A DNA stretch of 64,000 nt from Glutinoglossum americanum (GCA_020080175.1 JAGHQL010000021.1:124001-188000), one strand, 5' to 3'; numbered from the stretch's first letter, positions 12,370 to 24,478 are shown. Notes: generated from the letters alone by a model not told the origin. A program made the numbers and translations.

Positions 12370-14262
12370 ATATTTGCCTCCGGGTTGAAACCTCGCAGTG
12401 TGTTCTCCAAGCCTTTCACCTCTGACACACTCAATGGCCCATTTGACAGGTTTAATATGAAAGTCGATCCGATTACTCTGTGAGCTTCTTGTCCATTCAG
12501 AGGTAAAGTATGCATTATTATCGAGCACAGAGAAGCAAGCCTTGTAAAATTCGTCTTGGAATTGTGGCTCCACTGGCCGCACTGCGGCACCAGCCCCTAA
12601 ACCTCATATAGTAGGTCTGAGTGCAACAGGGCTAAACTCACGCACTGTAGCAAAGCACAACTCCCAAACCGACGAAAAGCGATGTAGAGGGAAAGGCGGT
12701 GCACTCTCTCGTAGTAGGATTTCCATATACCTATATATATCTTCAACTCATTGCGATAGTAGTGACAAATGAAAATAATGTATACCTTTGGTGGATCTTT
12801 GAGGGAAACCCATATGTCGTCTTTCCTTCTGCTGATAGCCCGGATTATAGCCATCCTCTTCTATAGCAGCTATCGAAAACAGGATTCGTTTCCAAGTTGC
12901 CATCTGACTGCCCGCACGCCAGAACATGTCGAAGAAATTCGACAGCAGCTGGATCCTGTTGCAAGATATCCTTCCCAGTTAAACTACGTTTGAAGCCCAT
13001 AGGACCCTTAGCCAAACAAGTATAAAACTCTTCCTCGTTATCAAGGAATTTGAGCGCGGCGTCGAGAGATATCAGAGAACTTGACTCTCGGAGTGGTCTC
13101 AATTCCTGATTCAGAGATCTGAACCAGGTAACCAAAGTGGTACCAATATTAGACGAAACTAACCTTAGAATGAACCAGACCCTCGAGAATGGCTCTCACT
13201 CCTCCAGGATGACCACTAGAAATTTCCCATATGTACTCTAATAGCTCTGGTGATGGGAGGAAGGGCTGTCCATCTGCAGCGTAGTGATTGCAGACCCGAG
13301 TTACGACATCGCCAAATTCCGAGCGTGTGAAGTATGTAGAAACACGAGGGTTGTCACCAGATAGGGGACGTACAGACACCCGTTATTGGGAGTTAAAGTG
13401 GTGCGGAGCGGATCCCGGGGGACCTCGAACAACAACTTCGGAAGGCGAACCAAAAGACGAAAAGAGGACGACCTCGGGGCATCCCATTGTTGGTACTTCC
13501 GATGCCAGGGGTTTAATAAAAAAATAATTCCAAAGGCTGTGAAATTCATATGACATTTGCGCCTTATCGATGATCCCCAGTGTCTTTTGCATATCCAGCC
13601 AGCCGTCCGATAACCCGATTAAACGCCGAATAACATGGAGTGCCATGTTTGAAGGCGGAAGGAGGTGGCTAGCTACATTCAATAACTCGTACATCCGGCC
13701 TTGCCCTTCTAACATACTTCTCAAGAAGCCGAGCTATTGTAGAGAATCTGTCCCCAGAGTTCTGCCGCCGTAGCCTCCCGTGGAGAGATGAGCAGGTTAC
13801 CAAATAACTTGGCTCGGGAGCAGTCTGCGGGGTCTATCTGTTGAGGCTGAGATGCGTCTATAGGGTTTAGATCACGTCCGTCGGGTGTATCGAAGCTTCA
13901 ATTGACATGATAGGAGAAGCCATACCTTGTGACTAAGGGGAGTTCTGAGGGGGAGTAGAGCCGGCATCTTCATGCAGCGAGAGCGGGTGTGCACACTCTT
14001 CACATTCAATGTCGGGAGTGGTAATCGTACCCATCGAGACAGAGAACATTCCCCGCGGACAGCCGCATGGACCTTTGCGTCCGCCCGAAATATAAACTGC
14101 GTTACAGTGACCAGTGGACATGATGTGAATAGCCGGTGGAGCAGGCTATGGTGTTTCTTCGATCTTCCTTTTCAGGTGGCCTCGCTCACCAGTAGATGTG
14201 GGTCTAGAGTTGTTAGTCGGTTGAGGTGATGGTGGACCAGAGAGGTCCAAAGAAGCCATATT
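12370..14262 (-). pseudogene. Decayed gene resembling fungal Crinkler-type (CRN-like) multidomain proteins
   Basis: Pieces of one protein family appear in order on the minus strand in several frames. They run from a serine/proline-rich start, through a short Cys/His-rich block ending ECAHPLSLHEDA (about 13960-14000) and a helical middle (DPADCSRAKLFGN, about 13810), to a YFTRSEFGDVVTRVCNHYA / EISSGHPGGVRAILE block (about 13190-13340). The C-terminal part has DEFYKACFSVL, TSEWT and WAIECVR (about 12380-12580). The final block resembles the C-terminal part of fungal Crinkler-type proteins, which often end in nuclease-like domains. That naming is from memory and only moderately certain. The copy looks broken, with several interruptions, and is treated as a fossil. 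A multi-exon gene cannot explain all the interruptions. Confidence 0.5.
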
Positions 14263-15213
14263 GAAGTGAGCTTCGGAGGGTTACAGATCTTGTTTACTGA
14301 GATGACAAAGAACTGTAGTGTTGGATAGGAATATTGAATCAACGTCACCACCTCGTCCATCGTTGAGCCGATTCTGCTAGGTCAAGCTGCGTGGAGAGGC
14401 TAGAGTTAGGCCAAAGGTGGGCACAAATCAATGGTTACGAAATTTCTTATCGCATTTATATATGACATGGCCGGCTCATGGCGGGAAACGACATGAGGGG
14501 GAGGTAGTGACAACGGTGAGGCTGATTGCTTGCATTCGACATTGGAGACGGAAAACTTAAATTGATGGATATTTATCTCTACGGTACCACCCCCTCTGTT
14601 GACATTTGATAACGTCTCACGCCCAATTTTTCAGGGGATAACTACCGGGATGCCTCAGACTTTCCGCTTCATTTACTCAAATACTGCCAAAAATCGACTA
14701 GAGTACTATAAAAGTTAAAACACAAAATACTATGAGCGTTACCAGCTGCAAATTCTAGAAAGGGGCTCCCGTGACCATAGGTATCCCTCTGAGGATTACC
14801 GATACACCATAGAGTATATATATTTAGGGGAGGTCCCTGTGGTCATAGGCATGCTCTCAGGAGCTAATGCCATATCATGGTGGATACGTTTAGGAGGGAC
14901 CAAGGGCCACTGTCAAATCACAATGCATATTCCGGAGGGAACTCCCATAACCGCAGCCATGCCACCAGAAAATAGAAAAGATAGGTAAGAGAAATGCCTT
15001 TGAAAGGTAATCAGGCAAAACTTGAAATTATGGTATTTGAGAGAAATATATCCCAATAATTATTCTTTCAAGTTTTCGTTTTCGCGGTGGTATCCGTCAG
15101 GAATGGTGAGCTATAGTTATAGGGCTCACCCTTTAAAGCGGCAGCAACAGGCGGCTTTCTGTTTTCTTAGGGTAAGGTTGACATGTCTCGGCCATAAAGC
15201 ATAAAGTCAGAGC
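14263..15213. other. Intergenic with degenerate tandem repeats
   Basis: No gene was recognised. Around 14762-14893 two diverged 66-bp units stand in tandem, with a partial third similar stretch after them. The segment ends at the transglycosylase start. Confidence 0.4.
14762..14893. repeat. Two diverged 66-bp tandem units
   Basis: The units start at about 14762 and 14828. They share the pattern GGG..TCCC.TG..CATAGG.AT..CTCT and end in TTTAGG. A weaker relative (GGAACTCCCATAACCGCAG) lies near 14940. Identity is roughly two-thirds by eye. Confidence 0.45.
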
Positions 15214-16928
15214 ATGGAGACTGCGCCGATGTCTGCTTTAACATTCGACATAGTCGCTAGATGTTCTGTAGGTTCCATATCACTTAGAATATATGTCTAT
15301 GTCTAAATTATCCCTATAGGTTACGAAGGCCAGAGCAGCAATCCTGCGTCTTCCTCATGGAAGGGTCGACCTACCAATATTTATGCCCGTTGCGACACAG
15401 GGTACCCTGAAAGGACTAACGCCAGAGCAATTGGAAAATACCGGCTGTAGGTTATGTTTAAACAATACATATCACCTGTAGGTAGATTCGGATTCTGTGC
15501 GGTTGTACAACAGAGCTTGATGCGAGACGTAGAGGATTAAAACCGGGGCAAGCGACTCTGGATGCAGTTGGGGGTGCACATAAGTTTCAGTCATGGCCAT
15601 ACAATATCCTTACAGGTACTTGGTATGCCCTTTCCTGGTTTACATGCCTACTAACTGACTGTGGAGCAAAAAAGATAGTGGTGGGTGTGTCATTCGTGTT
15701 CTTGTCTACTTTGGGTACTGGCCGTCCCTAATCTGCATTTCAGGTTCCAGATGGTCTCGCTGCTTAAGCTTGCGCGAATTACAGAAGAGGGCGTACGATT
15801 CCTCAGTCCACACGACGGAACGCCAATGTACGTTTACGAACCTCGTGTCGCTTTGCACTCTACTGACATTGAGCAAGGTTATTAACGCCGGAGCACTCCA
15901 TCTCCCTTCAAAACTCAATCGGCTCGGACATTGTTATGCAACTAGACGATGTGCTTGTGACGACATCGCCGGATCACCAACGAATGGAAGAAGCTATGCG
16001 GAGATCGATCCGCTGGCTTGATCGTTGTATTGCAGCGCACAAGTATCCCGAGAAGCAAAACCTGTTCTGTATCATCCAGGGCGGACTGGACCTGGACATG
16101 CGGCGAGAATGCTGTGAAGAAATGGTAAAGAGGGATACCCCGGGAATTGCTATTGGAGGCCTATCTGGTGGCGAAGCAAAGGCGTCCTACTGTGCAGTGT
16201 AAGAATATACAAAGCTCATTCCCAGTCCAGAATTGATCTTGGGACGTAGGGTGGACACTTGCACTGGCCTTCTGCCAGAAAAAAAACCAAGATATGTGAT
16301 GGGAGTGGTAAGAACCATGCCCGAGTTATCCTGTTCTCTGCTTCCAGGCCTAACTTAGGTAGGGGTATCCGGAAGATCTGATGGTTTCCGTGGCGCTCGG
16401 TGCAGACATGTTCGACTGCGTATGGCCAACGAGGACAGCTGTAAGTCTCCCTTATTCTCTGATATGTTTAGTGCGCTGGTGTTTACGACCTGCAGCGCTT
16501 CGGTAATGCTATCACGTCATGGGGCACTCTTAACCTTCGGAATTCCTCGTATGCGCAAGACTTTTCGCCTATAGAGGCTGGTTGTGGATGTGCTTGCTGC
16601 AAACCCGTAGAGGACGGGGGCTTGGGCATGACTCGTGCATACATCTATCATGTTGCAGCAAAAGAGACTGCTGGTGCTCATCTGTAGGTCTCCTAGCCTT
16701 CCATAGCCGCTGATTGTGTCTTACAAAAAGTAACCCTTTAGGCTCACGATACACAACGTGCACTACCTGCTCTCTCTGATGAGGTCAGCAAGGACTGCTA
16801 TCATCGAGGATCAGTTCCCTGTATTCTTGAAAGAATTCTTTAAGAAGCTGTACGGTGACAGGAAGAATTTCCCTGAGTGGGCGGTTAACGCACTAAGGAA
16901 AGTCAATGTAGATCTACTGGTTGAATAA
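15214..16928 (+). CDS. Queuine tRNA-ribosyltransferase catalytic subunit (tRNA-guanine transglycosylase)
   Basis: Ten exons (15214-15267, 15320-15477, 15533-15615, 15675-15684, 15744-15827, 15878-16198, 16250-16307, 16363-16440, 16496-16683, 16742-16928) give 406 residues, close to human QTRT1 (403). The enzyme swaps guanine for queuine at position 34 of tRNAs with GUN anticodons, as a heterodimer with QTRT2. Visible signatures are [13 protein letters not shown], the DSGGFQMVSL substrate loop, [10 protein letters not shown], the [15 protein letters not shown] nucleophile region and a CxCxxC...H zinc site (GCGCACCKP, His in TIHNVHY). All nine introns are 50-59 bp with GT-AG ends, and phases add up. 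The fourth exon is only 10 nt long. Fungi depend on salvaged queuine, so the enzyme is of patchy occurrence in the kingdom. Confidence 0.93.
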
Positions 16929-17221
16929 CTTGAGTGGAATTTAAGAGAGTAGATAGATGCATTATGATGTGCTGTGGTAGACCAAATGTTCAGTGCTCTA
17001 TTGATCACTTGCTTGGCATCACAAAATAGTTTTGTACCCACATGGCAGTCGCGTTTCGCGAAACGGCGTGCATATCGCTAAATTGCCACCTCGCCTCCTG
17101 TTCTGATTCAATTGTCGTGACACCACTGTTTATCAACGTTGGTCAACCACCTCCCCACAAGCTCTGCAGCTAACCACAGTGGCAATCGCCAACGACGTCT
17201 GTTGAATCATATGCATTGAAA
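16929..17221. other. Short intergenic promoter of HOS3-like gene
   Basis: Tandem, same-strand spacing of 293 bp. No other feature was recognised. Confidence 0.4.
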
Positions 17222-20200
17222 ATGCCTGAGGTCCTTTCATCCATCGGGTCGGCGCGCGTTTCCAACGCGTCGTCAACCCCTATGTCACCGAAAACAAACA
17301 ATAATTGTGCATCGCTTTCCGAACCCCAAAAGAGGTTGTCTCTTTCAATAGCTTCCGCGACAACTCTACCTGATTCACCACAAGCTAGCACCCCCAGAAG
17401 ATCTTCTAGTCAACATCGTACTGCATCTTCGCCAAGCACAACGGCTCCACCAGGCAATCTACTAAGGAGAAGCTCAAGCTCGCTGAGCATCAATCGACGA
17501 GCATCTACACCGACACTCATGAAGAAGAATTCCATGACGTCCCTACAGGGTGTATCAGGAGCTACATCTCCCCTTTCACCTAAGCGGCGTTCTTCAACAC
17601 ACTTCACCTCTTCACCTTCTCCACTCGCAGGAAGAATCGATGAGGCACCTGAAGTCCTGCTGCCTACAGCTGCATCAGTCGCTAGTGCGTACTTTAAAAG
17701 AGAATTAGATATTCACTCCTGGACGGAAGAGACTACAAAACCCAAGCTTTCGAAAGCAATAGTCATACTCCATGACTCGTGCTATGGTCACCGATACTCA
17801 AGGCCAAGGACATCAAAGGCGTCTCTAAACAGTATCGTCGAACGGCCAGAACGTCTGCTTGCTAGTATTCTTGGAGTGGCTGCAGCGTATGTTCGACTTG
17901 GAGGAAGGCACGCAGATGGGCAATGTCCACCGCATCCAAAAAGAAACCCGCAGTCAATCGCCGATTTTCCGTTTCGAATCCACAAGACCACGCGTTCTGT
18001 GCCGCTAACTTCACCTGTGGTGACGAATGTACACGGAACCAAATGGATGGAGGAACTAAAGATGATGTGTGACCACGCAGAGGCAAAATTAGCCATGAAT
18101 GGGAAGGAGCTTGTGAGGCCTGAGGTCAAAGGGGTAGGCACGGATATGGAGGAGAGGCCTAAATTCCACGAAGGTGATCTATATCTATGTTCAGACACAC
18201 TCGAGGCTTTAGAGGGCGCCATTGGGGCAGTTTGTGATGGCGTCGATCGTGTGTTTAGTGCAACAAGCCTCAGCAGAGCATTCATTTGCATCAGGCCACC
18301 AGGTCACCATTGCTCGTCAGGTTACCCCTCGGGCTTTTGTTGGCTCAATAATGTCAATGTCGGGATTTCTCATGCATCTATGGTGCACGGTCTAACCCAT
18401 GCAGCCATCATCGATTTTGACCTGCACCATGGCGACGGATCCCAAGCGATTACTTGGGCTCACAATGCTCGAATTGCTGGGATGCCCAAGAATGCTGCTA
18501 ATTCAAAGAGGCCATCTATAGGCTACTTCAGCTTACACGACATTAACTCGTATCCTTGTGAGATGGGTGATGAGGAAAAAATTCGGAATGCAAGTATATG
18601 CCTTGAGAATGCTCATGGGCAAACAATTTGGAATGTGCATTTGCAGCCCTGGAAGGACGAAATCGAATTTTGGAAACTCTATGAAAACAGGTATACCGCC
18701 CTTATTGACAAGGCCAGGGATTTTCTGCGCGTTCACACTCAGCGTATAAATACCTCGACGAGTCAACTGCAGCCTAAAGCTGCGATCTTCCTCTCTTCAG
18801 GATTTGACGCCAGCCAGTGGGAGAGCCCAGGCATGCAGAGACACAAGGTAAATGTCCCGACTGAATTCTATGCCAGATTCACAAGAGATGTAGTGAAGCT
18901 TGCAGAAGAGGATGGGACCGGAGTAGATGGGAGAGTCATAAGTGTCCTTGAGGGGGGTTATAGCGACAGGGCCTTATGCAGCGGAGTCCTTAGCCATTTG
19001 AGTGGGTTGGTAGGCGGAGATGCGGCACCAGAAGAATTTCAGGATATCGGTCTCCGAGCAGAGATGAGCAAACGACTTGGCACAGTCAACGCATATGGGA
19101 AAAATGAGAATTCTTCAGAGTCGCCCGTCGAGGTTCCATACAATCCAGACTGGTGGGCATTACCACAGCTTATGGAGCTGGAGGCCCTCGTAAATCCGCC
19201 GCCGCCCCCTCCAGCCCCCAAGAAGCCACGAGGTTCCACGCCCCCAACGTATACTACTCCCACTCAATCGTTTACCGCAAAGATTACCTCATCTCCTAAA
19301 ATTCGTCGGAGTATATCTGGTACGGCTGGCTCTGCGTCCCCTCGAGTTGCGGTGTCCAGACCATCCTCGCCAATATATCCAGACGTTGATTGGGCGACCG
19401 CAGCCCATGAGCTAAGTAAATTACTCATACCAACGGAACGCCAGACTAGGAGTTGGAAACCGGAAGACCTATCTGCAGAAGCTCAACGGATGAAACGTGA
19501 ACGACACTCTGTCGTCGGTCTACCCGATGTCCAAGTGGGAGATGGGACGCGAAGGTCACTGCGAGAACGGAAAGTCCGAGCACCAACTCCAGCCGTCGAA
19601 GAGGAAGAGGACGAAGTACCCATCAGGCGTGAAAACCGTCGAAATACCCTTGCGGGAGCTGAGCTGATAGCTGAAAAAGCTTCTGCGAGGGGGGCTACCT
19701 CCGTGGGAAACGGCCCCCTTCCGATTAGGCAATCTGGAAGGAGAATGAGTGTTGCTTCAAGTACAGGTTCAACGAGTGGGGATGTGCCGAGAAAACACAG
19801 CTCTGATTTGTCGAAATTACAATTGGCAAATGGACCCCCCTCTAGGATGAGCAGTCGGTCAGGTACCACGACAAATGTGAGAGCAGGCTCATCAATGAGC
19901 GTTAGGGGTGAGGGTGGCAATGTTGTTGTCAAGAAGTCTCGTGTGCCTAGTCAAACGGGAATGGATCCGCCAAAAGCTAGAGCAACGAGGAAACAATCAT
20001 CGGTATCACATCATACTCTGGTCTCCCCTAACGAAGCCTCGACCGCCCAGCGGCCTGCTACGAGCGGCGGCTTGGTGACCCTGGGTACTTCCGGCCTAGC
20101 CCGCCCCAAGTCTGATTATGACAAGGACCTGGATGGTTTAACATCAGGGGTCAAGAAGATCACTTTGCATGTTCCGACCAGAGAGGAGCATGACATGCGG

Positions 20201-20872
20201 GAAAGGAAGAAGATGGAGGAAAAGAAAGGGTTACAGAAACCTCCTAGGAAGGCCGCCGCTCCCAAAACGTCCAAGCCTGCTGCAGTTAAGAAGCCTGGGC
20301 CCGAGGAGCCGATTGTGGACACTATTTCGCTAGACTTTAGCGGTGCTAGCGCTGCTTCCGCCGGTACAGCTCAGGGTCCCGTTGTCGAGGCGGTGGTTGA
20401 GTCCCATCGGACCTCCTCACCCCCACAGCATGCACCAGCTCAGACGGCGGCAGCCTCTACCAACCATAATTCTAGTAGTGCCCATACCCAGTTCATACCA
20501 TATGCGGGAAATGCGCCACAAATTCATTCCAAAACAACCCAAGCACCCTTAGTTTGGATGCCGGTCAATGAAAATACTCCTCCACCAACAAGAAAGAATG
20601 GCCTGCCTATCTTCACGGCGAAATCACCCATCACGTTTGCGAAGGTGAACGGGCAGGTCTCGCCGGGGTCCGAGCTGAATCTCAAGGGTGCAGCGCGTAG
20701 CTTGGAAGAGGGCGCTTCCGTGAGAGAAGATGGTAATGAGTCACGCCTGACCGTTGTCAAGGATGGGGGGAGCGTTGGCGGTGGTGGTGTGAATGGGGAG
20801 TCCCACGTAAAGAAGGACTCGAATGGGGATAAGGTGGACATTTGGGATGTCCCGGAAACGCCGGAGCGCTAG
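17222..20872 (+). CDS. HOS3: HOS3-like histone deacetylase
   Basis: Intronless frame of 1216 residues; the first in-frame ATG is 17222. The class II-type deacetylase domain spans about residues 175-620. It has RPPGHHCSSGYPSGFCWLNN (catalytic His pair), DFDLHHGDG (zinc ligands Asp and His), SSGFDAS (zinc Asp) and LEGGYS (catalytic Tyr). The domain architecture matches fungal Hos3, which deacetylates histones and in yeast also acts at the bud neck and nuclear pore. A serine/proline-rich, probably disordered leader (1-150) precedes the domain, and a 600-residue low-complexity tail follows with many SPRR and RRSS phosphosite-like motifs. All catalytic residues I could check are present, so the enzyme looks active. 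Confidence 0.92.
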   Translation: MPEVLSSIGSARVSNASSTPMSPKTNNNCASLSEPQKRLSLSIASATTLPDSPQASTPRRSSSQHRTASSPSTTAPPGNLLRRSSSSLSINRRASTPTLMKKNSMTSLQGVSGATSPLSPKRRSSTHFTSSPSPLAGRIDEAPEVLLPTAASVASAYFKRELDIHSWTEETTKPKLSKAIVILHDSCYGHRYSRPRTSKASLNSIVERPERLLASILGVAAAYVRLGGRHADGQCPPHPKRNPQSIADFPFRIHKTTRSVPLTSPVVTNVHGTKWMEELKMMCDHAEAKLAMNGKELVRPEVKGVGTDMEERPKFHEGDLYLCSDTLEALEGAIGAVCDGVDRVFSATSLSRAFICIRPPGHHCSSGYPSGFCWLNNVNVGISHASMVHGLTHAAIIDFDLHHGDGSQAITWAHNARIAGMPKNAANSKRPSIGYFSLHDINSYPCEMGDEEKIRNASICLENAHGQTIWNVHLQPWKDEIEFWKLYENRYTALIDKARDFLRVHTQRINTSTSQLQPKAAIFLSSGFDASQWESPGMQRHKVNVPTEFYARFTRDVVKLAEEDGTGVDGRVISVLEGGYSDRALCSGVLSHLSGLVGGDAAPEEFQDIGLRAEMSKRLGTVNAYGKNENSSESPVEVPYNPDWWALPQLMELEALVNPPPPPPAPKKPRGSTPPTYTTPTQSFTAKITSSPKIRRSISGTAGSASPRVAVSRPSSPIYPDVDWATAAHELSKLLIPTERQTRSWKPEDLSAEAQRMKRERHSVVGLPDVQVGDGTRRSLRERKVRAPTPAVEEEEDEVPIRRENRRNTLAGAELIAEKASARGATSVGNGPLPIRQSGRRMSVASSTGSTSGDVPRKHSSDLSKLQLANGPPSRMSSRSGTTTNVRAGSSMSVRGEGGNVVVKKSRVPSQTGMDPPKARATRKQSSVSHHTLVSPNEASTAQRPATSGGLVTLGTSGLARPKSDYDKDLDGLTSGVKKITLHVPTREEHDMRERKKMEEKKGLQKPPRKAAAPKTSKPAAVKKPGPEEPIVDTISLDFSGASAASAGTAQGPVVEAVVESHRTSSPPQHAPAQTAAASTNHNSSSAHTQFIPYAGNAPQIHSKTTQAPLVWMPVNENTPPPTRKNGLPIFTAKSPITFAKVNGQVSPGSELNLKGAARSLEEGASVREDGNESRLTVVKDGGSVGGGGVNGESHVKKDSNGDKVDIWDVPETPER

Positions 20873-23800
20873 ATGTTTTGTTAATTGCTTCACGGGCGTA
20901 GTCGGTCCTCTGAGGATTCCTTTGGAGTTAAGATGATGGAGAGATACCCTTTCTGTAATCGATCGAGGTTCTAATCTTACTTTGATTCCGACTCTCTTGT
21001 CTGACGATTCCTTGGTCCCTATTGGCCTACTGGTTTTATTATTTTTCCTCTTGTCAGTTAACTTATGTGGATTACTTGGTACCGAGGTGTTGCTGTTAAG
21101 CTTGAAAAATTAGGGGAAAAAAAAAAAAGGGACGTTTTGATTTCCCTTTCTGATGCGCCTCTTGATGCCATTGGGAACAGCACACTTGCATACTTGCATG
21201 CTTGGGAGACCAAAGCCCGTCTGTCATTCGCCATGTCACGGAACAAGTGAATATGGAATGCCAAACGACATTACGCCATGATCGATTATTATTATTACCA
21301 TTTTTTTTTAACCCAAGGGGGCCCCTACCGGCACCAAAACGACTGAACTCTCTCTTCTCCTTGGGAGGGAAAGAGAAGAAAAGGGAAAAAAAAGAAGAAA
21401 GTGCTAAGAGAGTCCTTGTGGTTTCGCAGGGAAACAGGGATTTTCGTTTGCCCTCTCTCTCTCTCTTCTCTCTGGGAAAATTAACGAGGCCATAAACTTG
21501 TTTTGGAAATTCCCTCTTGTAAAAAAAGAAAAAAAGAAAAGAAAAAGAAGTCCCGGATCATCTCCCTCCCGAATGTTCGATGGCGGATTTTTCCTCTAGA
21601 AAAAATTTTTTTTATTATTATTTTGAATCAAAACTTTTTTTTTTTTTTCTCTCCACCGTGGGGGTTTTTGCCTTCCCCCGACGATCAACTGACTGGGGGG
21701 TGTTTCTCTCTTTTTTTTTTCTTTCCTTTTTTTCGGTCGTCCGTTGCGGCGGCGCCGGCCGATGTGTGGCGATTCTGTTCCGGGGGACATCGCCGTGCGC
21801 GTTATTTATTTATTTTTTTTTTTTTACTGGATGGGGGGACGGGGTTCAAGGGTTTCGGTTATGTCATAGCTGATGGTTGTGGCTGATGTTTTTAATCTGG
21901 AATCTGGGCTTGTCTGAACGAGCTCTTTGTGTTTCGGTGGATTGGGGGTTTTATTTTAGTGATCTTTGGGTCAGCAGAGGGGATGGCGGTGGTGCTGATG
22001 TCATGTCATACGAATACTGTCGCCTGTCGCTTGATGAATAAGGTGGATCAGGTACTGCCCTACACGTCAATGTCCTCCTACCTGCTTGTTCTATGTTATG
22101 GTTGGGTTTTCTCGGGGGCTCCGATGTCAGACACTTTCGAGCCTGGGTCTGTTGCGTGGTACGATATGGCATGGCTGAGCGTGTTTCTTCACTTGTCTCG
22201 TGAGGGATTGTGTTGGGTGCACCAAGCATAAGCATATATGTACATACGTTAATACGCGCAACATGCGGACGAGCACGAAGATAACGTGTGAAGCAGTCGA
22301 GGTTTTGAACAGACATCGGACGGGAGATGTGGTGGTGCGGGGATGATTCTGTGATTCCTTGTGTTGTGCGTTTCGCCAAGGTTGCGAGTCCTCTCCGTCT
22401 TCGGAGCGGCATTCGTTTTTTCGTGACTTGATTCCTACGTCAGTCGCGGAAGCTCTGTCCCTCCGACGAGCCTTTTCGCTTTTCGCTTTTCGCTTTTCGC
22501 CCCGGATAAAGTTTTCTTGTTCGTGGACGAGGCGGACGAATAAGATGCATCGCGAAGATCGAAAAGACAGAAGACGAGAAAAAAAAAAAAAAAAAGAAAA
22601 CGAGTAAAAAATTAATGCGAGCTGTGCTGCGAAAAGTATATTCCCATTTGGCCTGGTTTCGCGTGATCGTGCGCGGTCGGGGAAAATCAGTCGGAGTCCC
22701 AGAGGAGAGGCAGATCCGAGGCGAACCTCCCGTGTCACGTCGGGCTCCCGTCAGGCTCCCTGCTCTCCCTCGTAATGAAGATATGCCACGTCGCGCCCTC
22801 GCAGGCTCTCTCGATGCTGGATGAGGCTCGCATGCCCACAGGCTCTGATAACTCCACGGACTCCCGAGGCGACGAAGCGAGGAAGCGAGAAAGCGAAAGC
22901 GAGAAAGCCTTCTTGTTCTTGTTGCCTCTGGGTGTGTCTCGGTTGGGTATCAGAGAGCCAGCTGGCAGAGGCCGGAGACCCATCGAGATCGGGGGCTCGC
23001 CGGGGGGGATACAAAAGAAATACAGGAGCCAACCAGAAGAAGCAGTTCGGGCGGCAAGTTTTCGTCGCTTGTCGCCCCGCTTGACTCGTCCAAGTCAGAA
23101 GTTACAGGTTACATGCGTATTGAGTTATTGGGTTTCCGTGCAGTTGGACCCTGCGAAGCCTCGTCCTTTGACAGCGCCCCTTTGCTCTTTTCCCAGAGTC
23201 ATTCCCGACCCGGCGACGACAGACCAGGACCTCCAGGACCTCCAGGATCTCCAGGGCCTCGCACGACCACTCGACGGGTACTCATTCATTCATCCCCCTG
23301 GGTTTCCGAGTCGCATTCGGATGTAGCAGCCCGTATGGCGGTGGTGAGTGACTAAGACAGGGCTCGAAATACACCGGCTGGGGCTCAGCCAAACGATTCA
23401 GCAGCAACTCAGCCAGGACTCAGCCGAAACCGAGGCTGGTCGAAAGCGAAAGAGGGGAAAAGGTTCGATCGGGTTGGAAGCTACATAGAATCGAACGTCC
23501 CGTCACGCGTTTTTGAAAGGCGAAAATTCTAGAAGAAGCCGAGGGTGTTCGGTGTTGGAATGGATTAGGAATTCGTAGCAATCTGCAATTCGAGGAACGG
23601 ATGATAAATTGGAGCGAGATGGCGGTGGGCCAGGGTACTTGCGACGCACTACGTAGTTGTGCGCAGAAAGGGACGGCAACGTCGAAGCGGGGGGGTTTGT
23701 TGCTTTTTTGCCTGCGTGACGGGCATGGGTGGCCATAGTGGTTTTGGGGTGTGGTTTTGGGGTGGTGGTGCGCCTTGGGGATTTGTAACGGGAATAAATT

Positions 23801-24478
23801 GGCGCGAGGGGTTTGGCGGCCCGGGCCAATGAACAACGGCAGACACGGCCAATGGACAACGGCAGACACAGCCACCGAGCGAGAGAGCTTGCGTGGTTCG
23901 GCGACACGGAGAGCATGGAGAGCACGGAGAGTCGGCCACATCCCACACACCCTCACATGCGCCCACGCTCACTCACGCTCACTCGCACGCACACTCACTC
24001 ACACGCATTTGGCTTTTCGCCTTGAGGAGCATCCCTGGCATCCCTGAACACCTGCAGCTCCTTCACCGTCCAACCAACCACCTCGCCCTCGAGACGCCGA
24101 GCCTGACTTGACCGGCTTCTTCCTTCTCGAATCCACCAACGAACTCGCCTGTCGCCTCACCACTTCCTCCGACTCCTCGTCCGCCCGCGTGGATGCAATA
24201 AAGCCGGAACAAGCCCTCTTGCTCATCTTGCATCGGCGCCCGTCTTATGCCTGGTCAGCTCGCTCGACACTCGACAAAACTCGCCATATATCTCTCCACT
24301 CGACATCGCGGGGACGACAGCACATCTTTGCTTCTTGTCCGCCCATTTCCGGTTATTCCTCTTTTCCTTGGCCAATAGTCGAATCAAGCTTGCAAGAGTC
24401 TCTGGATATGACCGATCGGCGTATTTTCTTTTCACCACCTACATTATAGAATCGCCAGTTATTTCGATCTGAATCTCG

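Noticed and set aside
12097-12483. Plus-strand 128-residue open frame
   Set aside because: It is a shadow of the Crinkler-like fossil on the minus strand, which carries the recognisable protein blocks.
21951-22738. Overlapping minus-strand open frames of 150-200 residues
   Set aside because: Composition follows the local low-complexity DNA (Arg/Ser/Phe runs), with no conserved motif. They overlap each other in different frames.
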